Notes: generated by a model from the letters alone, not told the origin. 64,000 nt of DNA from Paenibacillus andongensis (GCF_025369935.1 NZ_CP104467.1:1557001-1621000), one strand, 5' to 3'; shown: positions 9,712 to 17,841, numbered from the stretch's first letter. Translations and numbers: made by a program.

Positions 9712-11094
9712 ATGGCTGGCTGGGAACGATTAAAGGGAATTGTACATTTAGAAATCATACAAAGGGGAGAAGAAGGCTGCAATGTCAGTGGGTTTCAAGA
9801 CAAATGGGCTGCAGCAGGAGATGATGAAACGAAGCTGATGGCGGTTTATCAGCAGTTGATGGCGCTTGAAATTCGTGCTGATTTCCCATATCAAGAACCT
9901 TCGGATTTGCCTGGTATTCTTGCGTTGAGGCCTGAAGGCCCCAGACAACTAACGGCGGATAAATCGAAAGCTGATTGGCTTAATCAATTTCAAGGCGCAT
10001 GGCTCGGCCGAAGTATCGGATGTGCCTTGGGTAAGCCGCTTGAGAATGGTCATTCTATGTCGGGCAGCGGTGGAAAAGCGGGCTGGAAAAATATTGAGCT
10101 ATGGTTCAAAGGCGCAGATGCCTGGCCCATTCGCGGATATACGCCTGGAAGCTCCCGTGCGGCCGTCGAGTATGATTTGAAAGTGAATGATTGGTGCCAG
10201 AAAAGCTGGAAAGAACATATTCAGTTTATGGAATCCGACGATGATATTCGTTATACCGTGTTAGGCTTAATTCTTTTAGAGGAAAAAGGATTGGATTTTG
10301 ATGCTTGGGATATTGGCAAGCTGTGGCATAAGTATCTGAGCTACCAGCAAGTATGTACAGCTGAGACGCAGGCTTATTTGAATTTCGCTCAAGTGACCTC
10401 CCATATGCAAGGTGAAAAAACGGCGGACTGGGCACAGAAGAGTGAATGGGTGCGAACCTGGTTAAATCCTTATCGGGAGTGGATTGGAGCTCAAATCAGA
10501 GCCGATGGCTTTGCTTATGGCGCGGCGGGAAATCCAGAGCTGGCAGCGGAATTAGCTTGGCGAGATGCCTCATTTTCCCATGTGAAGAACGGCATTTATG
10601 GGGAAATGTTTGTGGCCGCCATGATTGCAGCGGCTTTTAACGAAACCGACAATGAACGTATTGTTGAAATTGGACTTAGTGAAATTCCTAGAGACTGCCG
10701 ATTGGCTCATGATATTCGCAAAGCTGTAGAAATAGCGAGCAGCTCCGTTGATCAATTGGATTTAGTCGATCGGATCTGGGAAGCGTTCAAGCACTATCAT
10801 TGTGTCCACACGAACAATAATGCAGCTTTAGTTGCTGCCTCGCTGATTTTCGCTAAGGATGATTTTGAACTGGCCGTTACGACAGCCGTTCTTGGCGGGT
10901 GGGATACCGACTGCAACGGCGCTACCGTTGGATCGATTATGGGTGCGAAGATCGGAGCAGATAAACTTCCGCCCGATTGGGCAGAACCGCTTCACGATAC
11001 GTTATACGCAGAAGTGACAGGATTTCATCCGATTGCGATTTCGGAATGTGCCAAACGCAGCTATGAGGTGTTTAAGAAGATATCGGCAAACTAA
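9712..11094 (+). CDS. ADP-ribosylglycohydrolase-family protein
   Basis: A 460-residue protein of the ADP-ribosylglycohydrolase (ARH/DraG) fold. The magnesium-binding signatures are present: GAWLGRSIGCALGKPLE near residue 97, ESDDDIRYTVLGL near 172 and GGWDTDCNGATVGSI near 395. About 90 residues precede the domain and show no motif I recognise. The ATG at 9712 is preferred to the frame start at 9625 because AAAGGTGG lies 9 bases upstream and the longer frame overlaps the araC stop. Family members either remove ADP-ribose from proteins or nucleic acid or hydrolyse other N-glycosidic bonds; next to an AraC regulator a nucleoside or sugar role is plausible inference. Confidence 0.87.
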   Translation: MAGWERLKGIVHLEIIQRGEEGCNVSGFQDKWAAAGDDETKLMAVYQQLMALEIRADFPYQEPSDLPGILALRPEGPRQLTADKSKADWLNQFQGAWLGRSIGCALGKPLENGHSMSGSGGKAGWKNIELWFKGADAWPIRGYTPGSSRAAVEYDLKVNDWCQKSWKEHIQFMESDDDIRYTVLGLILLEEKGLDFDAWDIGKLWHKYLSYQQVCTAETQAYLNFAQVTSHMQGEKTADWAQKSEWVRTWLNPYREWIGAQIRADGFAYGAAGNPELAAELAWRDASFSHVKNGIYGEMFVAAMIAAAFNETDNERIVEIGLSEIPRDCRLAHDIRKAVEIASSSVDQLDLVDRIWEAFKHYHCVHTNNNAALVAASLIFAKDDFELAVTTAVLGGWDTDCNGATVGSIMGAKIGADKLPPDWAEPLHDTLYAEVTGFHPIAISECAKRSYEVFKKISAN

Positions 11095-11149
11095 CGGTTC
11101 TGTTGAACGATTTATGATAATTGTCATTCCAACAAATGCCAATAGGCAT

Positions 11150-11192
11150 CAGTCCCGATGTGGCCCAAAGATTTGATACATCGGGATTTTTT
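11150..11192 (+). terminator. Intrinsic terminator, copy 2 of a duplicated element
   Basis: This has the same 9-bp TCCCGATGT/ACATCGGGA stem and T run as the element at 8631. Only three bases, all in the loop, differ between the copies. Confidence 0.85.
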
Positions 11193-11227
11193 CTACTCGC
11201 CTTTAACCGAATTATTCTCGATAATTG

Positions 11228-11419
11228 CTGTTTTCCCTAAACAACACCGCGTAAGGGATTCCGCTTGCCGGTGAAGCTGATTTGAAAACGTGCGCAGAGA
11301 TGTTGATCATGGATCGTCTCGATGCAGGAGGATCATTCGCGAAGCTGCACCCATTTGACTTTGTCGATGATTTCGTATTGGTTGGACATGACGGACCGCA
11401 TAGCATCAACATTAGCGTT
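11228..11419 (+). pseudogene. Relic of an L-arabinose/L-fucose isomerase-like gene
   Basis: A short plus-strand stretch translates as GIPLAGEADLKTC, then MLIMDRLDAGGSF, then DFVDDFVLVGHDGP. This is the C-terminal active-site text of L-fucose/L-arabinose isomerase-like proteins. The reading is broken by an in-frame TAA at 11252-11254, where the family has a tyrosine (A-Y-G-I-P), and upstream and downstream similarity is gone. I read it as the last visible piece of a decayed sugar isomerase gene. The rest of 11193-11561 shows nothing else I can support. Confidence 0.5.
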
Positions 11420-11561
11420 ACGGCATTCGCATGGAGGTGGGAGCCACAACGCCTCTTATGCTTCGTATCCTGACGGTATTCCCTCTCAAATGAGTTTTCC
11501 TTCAAGTTCCATTAGGCAGATGAATAACAGTGAAGTATCATTTAGCGTAGGGTGATAAAAA

Positions 11562-12407
11562 ATGTTCATTTCTCCTATGCTAGCGTACAATGCAAAAAAC
11601 AATCAACCATTTCACAGTAAACATCATATAGCGGAATTAAAATTAGATGGTCTAAGATGTATTATTTCCAACATGGATAGACTCTATGTTTATACGAGAC
11701 ATAATAACTTGATTACAAATAAATTCCCCGAGTTGTATAATTGCCCCCTGCCTGAAGGGACCATACTTGATGGCGTATTAATCATGATGGACGATCAAGG
11801 GAAACCAGACGTTGAAGCCATGTCAGCCAGGTTTTTATCAAATAAAAACAAAACACCTGTGATATTCTGCGCATTTGACATATTGAGATACAAAGGCGTT
11901 GATGTTACCGGTTTAACCTTACTGAGGCGTAAAGAACTGTTGGACAAGGCTTTCGTTGAAACCGAGAACTATAAGAAGGTTAAAGTATTTGAGGGAAATG
12001 CCGTTGAGTATTTTGAGCAGGTTCGTGGACGGGGACTTGACGGCATCATCATGAAATCTAAAAAAGAGAATTCCAAATACGAAATAGAAAAACGCTCCAA
12101 ACAGTGGCAAAAGGTGATTAATTGGACTTATGCGGATGTGTACATTTCCGGTTACAGAAAAAATAATTTTGCTTTATTGGCCTCTATTGATGCAGCTGAT
12201 GGCTCCAAGTTCCCAGTCGGGGTTATAGAGTCAGGTGTAACATCCATTCACCAGAAAATTCTAGATAGAGTGAAGAAACGTTTAGTATTCAAGGAAGACC
12301 AGAATTTTGCCTATATGGAACCACGAATCATGGCAAAGATTAAGACAAGAAATTGGACCAAAAGCGGAAAGCTGAGGTCGCCAGTATTCATGGAATTCGT
12401 TATCTAA
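11562..12407 (+). CDS. ATP-dependent DNA ligase-like protein
   Basis: A 281-residue protein with the small adenylation-plus-OB layout of ATP-dependent DNA ligases such as the SP-beta phage YoqV type. Motif I is ELKLDGLR with the AMP-accepting lysine at residue 27; motif IIIa is VIFCAFDILRYKG near 108; motif V is QWQKVINW near 184. The OB domain follows and ends with an R-x-P-type tail. Two normally conserved glutamates are changed: motif III reads LDGVL (valine at 72) and motif IV reads LDGIIMK (aspartate at about 160). Activity may therefore be reduced or lost. The gene is AT-rich compared with its neighbours, suggesting acquisition. Confidence 0.8.
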   Translation: MFISPMLAYNAKNNQPFHSKHHIAELKLDGLRCIISNMDRLYVYTRHNNLITNKFPELYNCPLPEGTILDGVLIMMDDQGKPDVEAMSARFLSNKNKTPVIFCAFDILRYKGVDVTGLTLLRRKELLDKAFVETENYKKVKVFEGNAVEYFEQVRGRGLDGIIMKSKKENSKYEIEKRSKQWQKVINWTYADVYISGYRKNNFALLASIDAADGSKFPVGVIESGVTSIHQKILDRVKKRLVFKEDQNFAYMEPRIMAKIKTRNWTKSGKLRSPVFMEFVI

Positions 12408-12410
12408 ATA

Positions 12411-12458
12411 AAAAAGACTGAAATCACCAAAGGAGGAAGTGGTGGTTACAGTCTTTTT
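12411..12458. terminator. Bidirectional terminator between ligase and spore protein genes
   Basis: AAAAAGACTG pairs with CAGTCTTTTT, and an inner ATCACCA/TGGTGGT stem adds to it. A/T runs on both sides allow it to end transcripts from both strands. The word ATCACCAAAGGAG occurs in the loop and again at 12471. Confidence 0.75.
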
Positions 12459-12483
12459 GTTCTCTTGCCTATCACCAAAGGAG

Positions 12484-12705
12484 TTAGCGTCTAATTCCGC
12501 CGGTTAGTTGTTGTTCGGCCAGTTGAACTAATCTTCTCGTAATGTTACCACCGATTGCGCCAGTATCACGAGTAGCCATATAGCCGTAATAACCATCTTG
12601 CGGAATCTGAATACCTAATTCTTGAGCGACTTCATATTTCATTTGTTCAAGAGCTGCTCTTGCTTGTTGCACGACTAATGTATTGCTGTTTCTTCTTCTA
12701 GCCAT
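12484..12705 (-). CDS. Alpha/beta-type small acid-soluble spore protein
   Basis: A 73-residue DNA-coating spore protein. It contains both family hallmarks: LEQMKYEVAQELG, which includes the germination-protease cleavage region, and GYMATRDTGAIGGNITRRLV, the DNA-binding C-terminal signature. The ATG at 12705 is chosen over a GTG nine bases earlier because AAAAAGGAG then sits 7 bases away. A weak sigma-G-like arrangement (GAATA, 17 bases, CAAAATA) is visible 25-55 bp upstream. It binds DNA in the forespore and protects it from damage. Confidence 0.95.
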   Translation of the reverse strand: MARRRNSNTLVVQQARAALEQMKYEVAQELGIQIPQDGYYGYMATRDTGAIGGNITRRLVQLAEQQLTGGIRR

Positions 12706-12847
12706 TTGATCCACTCCTTTTTTGTGATGTAGGAGTATTTTGTGGATTAAATGGTTTTTTATTCATCTTATATAAATTATTTTCGGAGCAGGAAATCATC
12801 TACTTATTGCTTATTTGCGATATTAGACAGAAGCTGCGGCTAAGTTA

Positions 12848-12876
12848 TTGACTGCGTAGTCAACTAAGAGTATGAT
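12848..12876 (+). promoter_or_regulatory. Promoter and overlapping palindrome of the tetR gene
   Basis: TTGACT, 17 bases and TATGAT form a near-consensus vegetative promoter. The -35 hexamer is half of the perfect palindrome TTGACT-GCGT-AGTCAA (12848-12863), a plausible operator for autorepression. The predicted start of transcription falls on or next to the ATG at 12883. Confidence 0.6.
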
Positions 12877-12882
12877 TTCCTT

Positions 12883-13464
12883 ATGAGCAGACCAAGAGAA
12901 TTTGATGTTGAGAAGGTTTTGAATCAGTCGATGGAAGTTTTTTGGGCAAAAGGTTACAAAGCAACCTCCTTCGAAGACCTCACTAATAAGACTCATGTAA
13001 AAAAACAAAGTCTGTATGGCGTCTTTGCAGACAAGCGTTCACTCTTTCTAAAAGCACTTGCCCTGTATCGAGTGCAAAATCTCGATTCACTTCGAGAAAT
13101 GGTCGATCAAGGCGGGTCGCCAACGGAAATTCTAGACGCCGTTAAATCCGCTTCACTTTGTTCAAAAAATGAAGATAGCCATAGCGGTTGTCTGATGGTA
13201 AATACGGCGCTGGAATTTGGAATGAGCGATGAGGAAGTAACCAAAGAAGTTGAAAAAATGTTTAGTGATGTCCAGCTTGTACTCGAGGCAGTGATTAGCA
13301 AAGGGCAAGCAATTGGAGAGTTTACGACACGCTTCTCAAGCAAAGAATTAGGAGCCTTCTTGGCAAATGCCTTGCGTGGTACCCGCATTCTAGAGAAAAC
13401 AGGAGTGCCTGTGGAACAAATCGAAACTATTCTAAATACCTCGTTTGGATTAATAAAAAAATAA
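12883..13464 (+). CDS. TetR-family transcriptional regulator
   Basis: A 193-residue TetR/AcrR repressor. The helix-turn-helix spans about residues 8-55 (VEKVLNQSMEVFWAKGYKAT, then SLYGVFADKRSLFLKAL), and the ligand domain carries the GCLMVNTALEFG motif seen in the TetR subgroup that senses small organic or electrophilic compounds. No Shine-Dalgarno lies at a normal distance before the ATG, which fits the promoter position and suggests a leaderless message. No obvious target gene is adjacent: the spore protein gene is divergent and the znu operon downstream has its own promoter. Confidence 0.9.
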   Translation: MSRPREFDVEKVLNQSMEVFWAKGYKATSFEDLTNKTHVKKQSLYGVFADKRSLFLKALALYRVQNLDSLREMVDQGGSPTEILDAVKSASLCSKNEDSHSGCLMVNTALEFGMSDEEVTKEVEKMFSDVQLVLEAVISKGQAIGEFTTRFSSKELGAFLANALRGTRILEKTGVPVEQIETILNTSFGLIKK

Positions 13465-13508
13465 AACTGTATGCGCTTTTCAGTAAAGACGGTGGCGCAT
13501 CATACGGC

Positions 13509-13537
13509 GTTCACTCCTTGGGGTGAATGTTTTTTCT
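13509..13537 (+). terminator. Terminator after tetR
   Basis: GTTCACTCC and GGGGTGAAT form a 7-8 bp stem with a very short loop, followed by GTTTTTTC. It separates tetR from the zinc operon. Confidence 0.6.
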
Positions 13538-13606
13538 TATACATACTAAATTTCGTCCTTATTGGTTCGGGCGATTTAGATAGCGCGTTTTCACACTTAT
13601 TTGTTC

Positions 13607-13635
13607 TTGACACAACCACTGGAAAAAGATATATT
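13607..13635 (+). promoter_or_regulatory. Promoter of the znuCBA operon
   Basis: TTGACA, 17 bases and TATATT form a near-perfect sigma-A promoter about 140 bp before znuC. A Zur-like box begins nine bases after the -10, where bound repressor would block initiation. Confidence 0.65.
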
Positions 13636-13644
13636 CTTCAGTGT

Positions 13645-13664
13645 AAATGTAATTATTACGATTT
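13645..13664 (+). promoter_or_regulatory. Zur box upstream of znuC
   Basis: GTAAT-T-ATTAC with A/T-rich flanks (AAAT before, GATTT after) matches the Bacillus Zur operator pattern around GTAATNATTAC. It overlaps the predicted transcription start of the operon, so zinc-loaded Zur should repress it. Confidence 0.65.
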
Positions 13665-13733
13665 ATCGCAGCGGCAATGCCTAATAAATTTCTTGTAGTT
13701 TTGGCTTCCACATATAAATCGAGGAAAGTCACG

Positions 13734-13758
13734 ATGTAAAATCGTAATTTTTACATAT
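13734..13758 (+). promoter_or_regulatory. Second Zur-like site / palindrome before znuC
   Basis: ATCGTAAT-T-TTTAC fits the Zur pattern with one mismatch. The same bases form an 8-bp inverted repeat ATGTAAAA/TTTTACAT with a 7-base centre. It lies 25 bp before znuC, in the leader. Confidence 0.45.
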
Positions 13759-13782
13759 AAAAATCGGAAAGGATCTGTTCTT

Positions 13783-14490
13783 ATGCTGTTAGCTTCCATG
13801 GATGAGGTGGAATTCGGTTACAATGACGTCCCATGTATTCAAGATGCGAGTGTAGAGATTCAGTTGGGTGAATTTGTAGCTATAACGGGCCCCAATGGTG
13901 CAGCCAAATCGACCTTGCTGAAATTACTTCTTGGCTTGCTTGATCCTTGGAAAGGGAGTATTTTCTTGTCTTCAACCAATAAAGAGGGGAAGAAGCTGAG
14001 AGTGGGTTATGTATCTCAGCAAATTTCCGCCTTCAATAGTGGATTCCCTAGTACGATATTGGAGTTTGTCCAATCAGGTAGGTATGCAAGCCGATCGTGG
14101 TTTCGTAAACTCGACAAAGAAGATGAGGCGCAGACGGAGAAAGCACTCCGTCAGGTTGGGATGTGGGATTTGCGCAAGCGTAGGATCGGTGAGCTCTCCG
14201 GCGGCCAAAAGCAGCGTATTTGCATTGCCAGAGCGCTTGTACAGGAGCCCGACATGCTTGTTCTTGATGAACCGACAACAGGGATGGATCAGGATAGCCG
14301 CTTTGGTTTCTACGAGTTGATGCATCATCAAGTGAAAGCTCATGGGCGAACCGTTGTGATGGTGACGCATGGACTCAGCGAGGTCGCTCCCTATCTGGAT
14401 CGTATTATCGAGCTGGAGAGAAAGGGGGATGGCGGATGGAAATGCTGCACTACGACTTCATGCAGCGGGCATTTTGTGCCGGTGGGTTAA
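13783..14490 (+). CDS. znuC: Zinc ABC transporter, ATP-binding protein
   Basis: A 235-residue ABC ATPase that powers zinc import. Walker A is GPNGAAKST near residue 37; the signature LSGGQKQR near 139 and Walker B LVLDEPT near 160 are intact. The A-K in Walker A replaces the usual G-K, but small substitutions here are common in Gram-positive Znu/Adc ATPases, so I do not read it as a defect. AAAGGA precedes the ATG. The last 55 bases overlap znuB in another frame, giving translational coupling. Zur boxes upstream indicate induction by zinc limitation. Confidence 0.92.
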   Translation: MLLASMDEVEFGYNDVPCIQDASVEIQLGEFVAITGPNGAAKSTLLKLLLGLLDPWKGSIFLSSTNKEGKKLRVGYVSQQISAFNSGFPSTILEFVQSGRYASRSWFRKLDKEDEAQTEKALRQVGMWDLRKRRIGELSGGQKQRICIARALVQEPDMLVLDEPTTGMDQDSRFGFYELMHHQVKAHGRTVVMVTHGLSEVAPYLDRIIELERKGDGGWKCCTTTSCSGHFVPVG

Positions 14491-15323
14491 TTGCCATCCT
14501 GGCTTCGATTCTGGGGGTATATCTGATGCTTCGCAGGCAAGCACTGATGGCTGACATGCTCTCCCATGTTTCCTTGGCAGGGGTTGCAGGAGGCGCGTAT
14601 CTAAACATCAATCCAACTTTAACTGGATTCGTCGTAGCTACACTGGGAGCAATAGCTGTTGAATATGTAAGGAGGTCCTATAAAACCTATAGTGAAATTT
14701 CGGTTGCCATCATTATGGTGGGTGGATTATCAACAGCAGTGATCATCATGAGTCTCAAGCAAAGCATCAATAAAGGCTTCTCCGCTTATTTATTCGGCTC
14801 TGTTGTTGCTGTGAATGAAACCGAGCTTCTTCTCATGTTTGTGGTCGCGATAATCGGGGGCATCTTTTTCTATATATTCCGTCGTCCGCTCTATCAGATT
14901 ACATTCGATGAAGATACGGCCAAAACCAATGGGCTTCCTGTGAAATGGATCTCACTTGGCTTTAGCGTCTTAACCGGTATGATTGTATCTGTGGCTATGC
15001 CGATTGTGGGAGTTCTTCTCGTTTCGGCATTAATTGTATTGCCCGCGGCGCTTGCCATTCGAATTGCACCTAGTTTTACTTCCGCCCTTTTTATAGCTAT
15101 GAGTATTGGTTTACTTGGTGTTATTTCCGGTCTTACTGCTTCCTATCAGCTTAGTACACCCCCAGGTGGAACGATAGCGCTGCTTCTCTTATTTATTCTT
15201 ATTGCTGGCCTTGGTTTGAAAAAGGTTGTGCTAACTTTGAGCAAAAGCAAAGCAAAAAATGCCATTGACACCATCCCTCGTATGTCCAAAGAAACGACCA
15301 TTTCATCATTCAACAAATTTTAG
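14436..15323 (+). CDS. znuB: Zinc ABC transporter, permease
   Basis: A 295-residue ABC-3 family membrane protein with about eight to nine hydrophobic helices. The early segment LMLRRQALMADMLSHVSLAG is characteristic of Znu/Mnt/Adc permeases. AAAGGGGG lies 7 bases before the ATG, inside the end of znuC, with which it overlaps by 55 bp. It forms the channel for zinc with ZnuC and ZnuA. A charged, poorly hydrophobic C-terminus of about 30 residues should face the cytoplasm. Confidence 0.92.
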   Translation: MEMLHYDFMQRAFCAGGLIAILASILGVYLMLRRQALMADMLSHVSLAGVAGGAYLNINPTLTGFVVATLGAIAVEYVRRSYKTYSEISVAIIMVGGLSTAVIIMSLKQSINKGFSAYLFGSVVAVNETELLLMFVVAIIGGIFFYIFRRPLYQITFDEDTAKTNGLPVKWISLGFSVLTGMIVSVAMPIVGVLLVSALIVLPAALAIRIAPSFTSALFIAMSIGLLGVISGLTASYQLSTPPGGTIALLLLFILIAGLGLKKVVLTLSKSKAKNAIDTIPRMSKETTISSFNKF

Positions 15324-15332
15324 GAGGAAAAA

Positions 15333-16274
15333 ATGAAAAAAATCTGGGTATCGAAATCACTTGCTTTTACCGTACTAACAGCTGTTCTCTTATCGGGTTG
15401 TGCGTCTAAAACGGCTTCAGGCGATGGCAAATTAAATGTCGTAACAAGCTTTTATCCCATGTATGAATTCACTAAACAGGTTGCTGGTGATCATGCCAAT
15501 GTGATTGCTCTAATCCCGCCGGGGGCCGAACCCCATGATTGGGAGCCTAGTGCGAAAGATATGAAACAACTGAAGAACGCCAATGTGTTCGTATACAACG
15601 GTATCGTAGAAGGATGGGCGGAGCAGTCACTTCAGAGCGCTGAGAATAAGAATCGTGTTGTGGTTGAAGCCAGTAAAGGAATTGAATTAATGGAAGGCTT
15701 AGCGGAAGAAGAGCATCAAGATCACAAGAATGAAGCGCATGGAGACAAAATCCTAGATCCGCATGTTTGGTTAACGCCTGTTCTTGCTCAAAAAGAAGTT
15801 GAGGCTATTGTAATTGGATTAACCCAAGCTGACCCTGCTCATAAGGATGATTATCGGAAAAATGCGGATGCCTATATCGGAAAGCTGAAAGCCTTGGATG
15901 AGTCATTTAAAACAGGTCTTAAAAACGTAAAGCATAAAGAATTCGTCACACAGCATGCTGCTTTTGGTTATTTGGCCAAAGAATATGGGCTGACACAAGT
16001 TCCTATTGCCGGACTTTCCCCTGAAGAAGAGCCAGCTCCGGATAAAATGGCAGAAATTATTAAATTTGCGAAAGATAATAAGGTACAGACGATTTTCTTT
16101 GAAACCTTGGTAGATCCAAAGGTTGCGAGTACAATTGCGAAAGAAGTCGGTGCGAAAACGGCTGTGTTGAATCCCATAGAGGGATTAACGGACGATGATA
16201 AAAAGAAAAACCTTGATTACATCGGTGTTATGACGAATAACCTGGAAGCATTGAAAAAAGCGCTGAATGAATAA
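15333..16274 (+). CDS. znuA: Zinc ABC transporter, substrate-binding lipoprotein
   Basis: A 313-residue cluster A-I metal-binding protein. The signal peptide ends in the lipobox LLSGC, with lipidated cysteine at about residue 23. Zinc ligands expected for the family are visible: GAEPHDWEPS near 65, DPHVWLTP near 142, QHAAFGYLAKEYG near 207 and an acidic ligand in FETLVDP near 256. A short His/Asp/Glu-rich loop (EEEHQDHKNEAHGD) just before the second ligand is typical of zinc, rather than manganese, binders. It begins 9 bp after znuB behind TAGGAGG. Confidence 0.94.
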   Translation: MKKIWVSKSLAFTVLTAVLLSGCASKTASGDGKLNVVTSFYPMYEFTKQVAGDHANVIALIPPGAEPHDWEPSAKDMKQLKNANVFVYNGIVEGWAEQSLQSAENKNRVVVEASKGIELMEGLAEEEHQDHKNEAHGDKILDPHVWLTPVLAQKEVEAIVIGLTQADPAHKDDYRKNADAYIGKLKALDESFKTGLKNVKHKEFVTQHAAFGYLAKEYGLTQVPIAGLSPEEEPAPDKMAEIIKFAKDNKVQTIFFETLVDPKVASTIAKEVGAKTAVLNPIEGLTDDDKKKNLDYIGVMTNNLEALKKALNE

Positions 16275-16320
16275 ATAGTGCGAATAGCAACTCTTGATTT
16301 TACTTTTTTTATAAATTAAA

Positions 16321-16337
16321 TACGTAAAATTTACGAA
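16321..16337 (+). promoter_or_regulatory. Zur-like box upstream of the COG0523 gene
   Basis: CGTAAA-A-TTTACG is a perfect palindrome and matches the Zur core GTAATNATTAC with one change per arm. It lies about 20 bp before the GTPase start, in the gap after znuA. Confidence 0.6.
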
Positions 16338-16355
16338 TAGAAAGAGGTTGTGATA

Positions 16356-17576
16356 TTGGTGGATCGTAAAATACCTGTAACCGTCTTAAGCGGTTATTTG
16401 GGAGCAGGCAAAACAACGTTATTAAACCACATTCTACATAATCGTGATGGCTTAAAAGTTGCGGTTATTGTCAACGATTTAAGTGAGGTCAACATTGATG
16501 CTGAGCTGATTAGAGAAGGCAACGGGATTTCCCGCACGAATGAGAGCTTGGTTGAAATGTCCAATGGCTGCATCTGCTGCACATTGCGTGAAGACCTTTT
16601 GAAGGAAGTAGAGCGACTTGCTAAAGAGGATAAGTTTGATTATATCCTGATCGAATCAACGGGTGTAGGTGAACCCTTACCGGTTGCGCAAACATTCACA
16701 TATTTGGATGAAGAGCAGGGGATTGATCTTACGCAATTTTGCCGTCTCGACACGATGGTAACCGTCGTAGACGCTTATCGTTTCTGGACAGACTACTCCT
16801 CTGGAGAGACGCTCCTTGAACGCAGTCAAGCTGTAGGTGAAGATGACACACGCGAAGTTGTTGATCTTCTAATTGATCAGATTGAATTTTGTGATGTTCT
16901 GATTTTGAACAAATGTGACATGCTGGATGAAGATGAGCTGGTTGAGCTAGAGGGCGTGCTGCGCACATTACAACCTAGAGCCAAATTCATTCGCTCGGTT
17001 CACGGGAAGGTTGCTCCAGCGGATATTTTGAACACGCATTTGTTTAATTTCGATGAAGCAAGTACGTCTGCAGGTTGGATGCGCGAAATGGAAAAGGAAA
17101 CACATACACCAGAAACCGAAGAATATGGCATTTCCTCTTTCGTCTACGAAAGAATTCGTCCATTCGAGCCTTCGCGGCTGATGAGCTGGATGGAAGATTG
17201 GCCAGCTGAGATCATCCGTGCCAAAGGGATCCTGTGGCTTGCAACGCGCAACGATCACGCCCAGAACTTAAGCCAAGCAGGCCCTTCTATTCGCTTCGGT
17301 CCAGCAGGATTTTGGGTAGCGGCGCTGCCAGATGGTGAAAGAGAAGCTGTTCTCGAAGAAGATGCAGATCAAATCAATCATTGGGATGATACTTATGGAG
17401 ATCGCATTAACAAGGTTGTATTCATTGGCATGGAGATGGACCGAGCTGGTATTGTCGCTTCGTTGGATGCCTGCTTGCTAACGGATGCTGAAATGCAAGG
17501 AGATTGGAATCATTTCGAGGATGAGCTGCCGAATGCCGTGATGGAGTTGGAAGAAGCCTGTCCTTTACCTCAATAA
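16356..17576 (+). CDS. COG0523 zinc-chaperone GTPase (YciC/ZagA-like)
   Basis: A GTPase of about 406 residues from the G3E/COG0523 family, thought to deliver zinc to client proteins during zinc starvation. Walker [10 protein letters not shown] is at about residues 13-21, the metal-binding CXCC motif (NGCICCTL) near 72, the switch region ESTGVGEP near 101, and NKCD near 184. The C-terminal CobW domain follows from about 265. AAAGAGG is only 3 bases from the GTG at 16350 but 8 from the TTG at 16356, so I place the start at 16356; GTG 16359 is also possible. The Zur box just upstream and the znu and L33 neighbours support the zinc role. Confidence 0.9.
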   Translation: MVDRKIPVTVLSGYLGAGKTTLLNHILHNRDGLKVAVIVNDLSEVNIDAELIREGNGISRTNESLVEMSNGCICCTLREDLLKEVERLAKEDKFDYILIESTGVGEPLPVAQTFTYLDEEQGIDLTQFCRLDTMVTVVDAYRFWTDYSSGETLLERSQAVGEDDTREVVDLLIDQIEFCDVLILNKCDMLDEDELVELEGVLRTLQPRAKFIRSVHGKVAPADILNTHLFNFDEASTSAGWMREMEKETHTPETEEYGISSFVYERIRPFEPSRLMSWMEDWPAEIIRAKGILWLATRNDHAQNLSQAGPSIRFGPAGFWVAALPDGEREAVLEEDADQINHWDDTYGDRINKVVFIGMEMDRAGIVASLDACLLTDAEMQGDWNHFEDELPNAVMELEEACPLPQ

Positions 17577-17610
17577 ATGCAGCCATGATGAACGATAGGA
17601 GGTGAACAGC

Positions 17611-17760
17611 ATGAGAGTCATTATTACATTGGCGTGTACGGAAACTGGTGACAGAAACTATACAACGACGAAGAATAAAAGAACCCAAACTTCTCGGTTG
17701 GAGCTGAAAAAGTATTGTCCACGTCTGAAGCGTCACACGCTTCACCGTGAAACACGTTAA
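17611..17760 (+). CDS. rpmG: Ribosomal protein L33, cysteine-poor (zinc-independent) paralogue
   Basis: A 49-residue L33: [17 protein letters not shown] at the start, then [18 protein letters not shown] near the end. The zinc-binding form has two CXXC pairs; here only the first cysteine of each pair remains (TETG and YCPRLK), so it should not bind zinc (a C-minus form). GATAGGAGGTG gives an excellent ribosome site. It lies 34 bp after the COG0523 gene and is probably co-transcribed under Zur control. Replacing a zinc ribosomal protein with a zinc-free one during starvation is established for Zur regulons; its membership here is inferred from position. Confidence 0.88.
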   Translation: MRVIITLACTETGDRNYTTTKNKRTQTSRLELKKYCPRLKRHTLHRETR

Positions 17761-17841
17761 TAAACCAAGAAAGTCCGGGCATACTTGTCCGGGTTTTCTG
17801 CTTTAATGAAGGGAATATCCCAAAGGAGGCTGATGGGTTTG

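Noticed and set aside
11212-11505. A 97-residue minus-strand frame
   Set aside because: It lies antisense to the isomerase relic, which explains its openness; the translation has no recognisable features.
13471-13698. A 75-residue frame between tetR and znuC
   Set aside because: It spans the tetR terminator, the znu promoter and a Zur box, and has no ribosome site.
13889-13915. Walker A Gly-to-Ala change in ZnuC as a sign of inactivation
   Set aside because: Substitutions by Ala or Ser at this place are normal in Gram-positive zinc/manganese ABC ATPases, and all other motifs are intact.
17762-17802. Terminator after rpmG from the two TCCGGG words
   Set aside because: The words are direct repeats; only a 4-bp CCGG pairing is possible, too weak to call.
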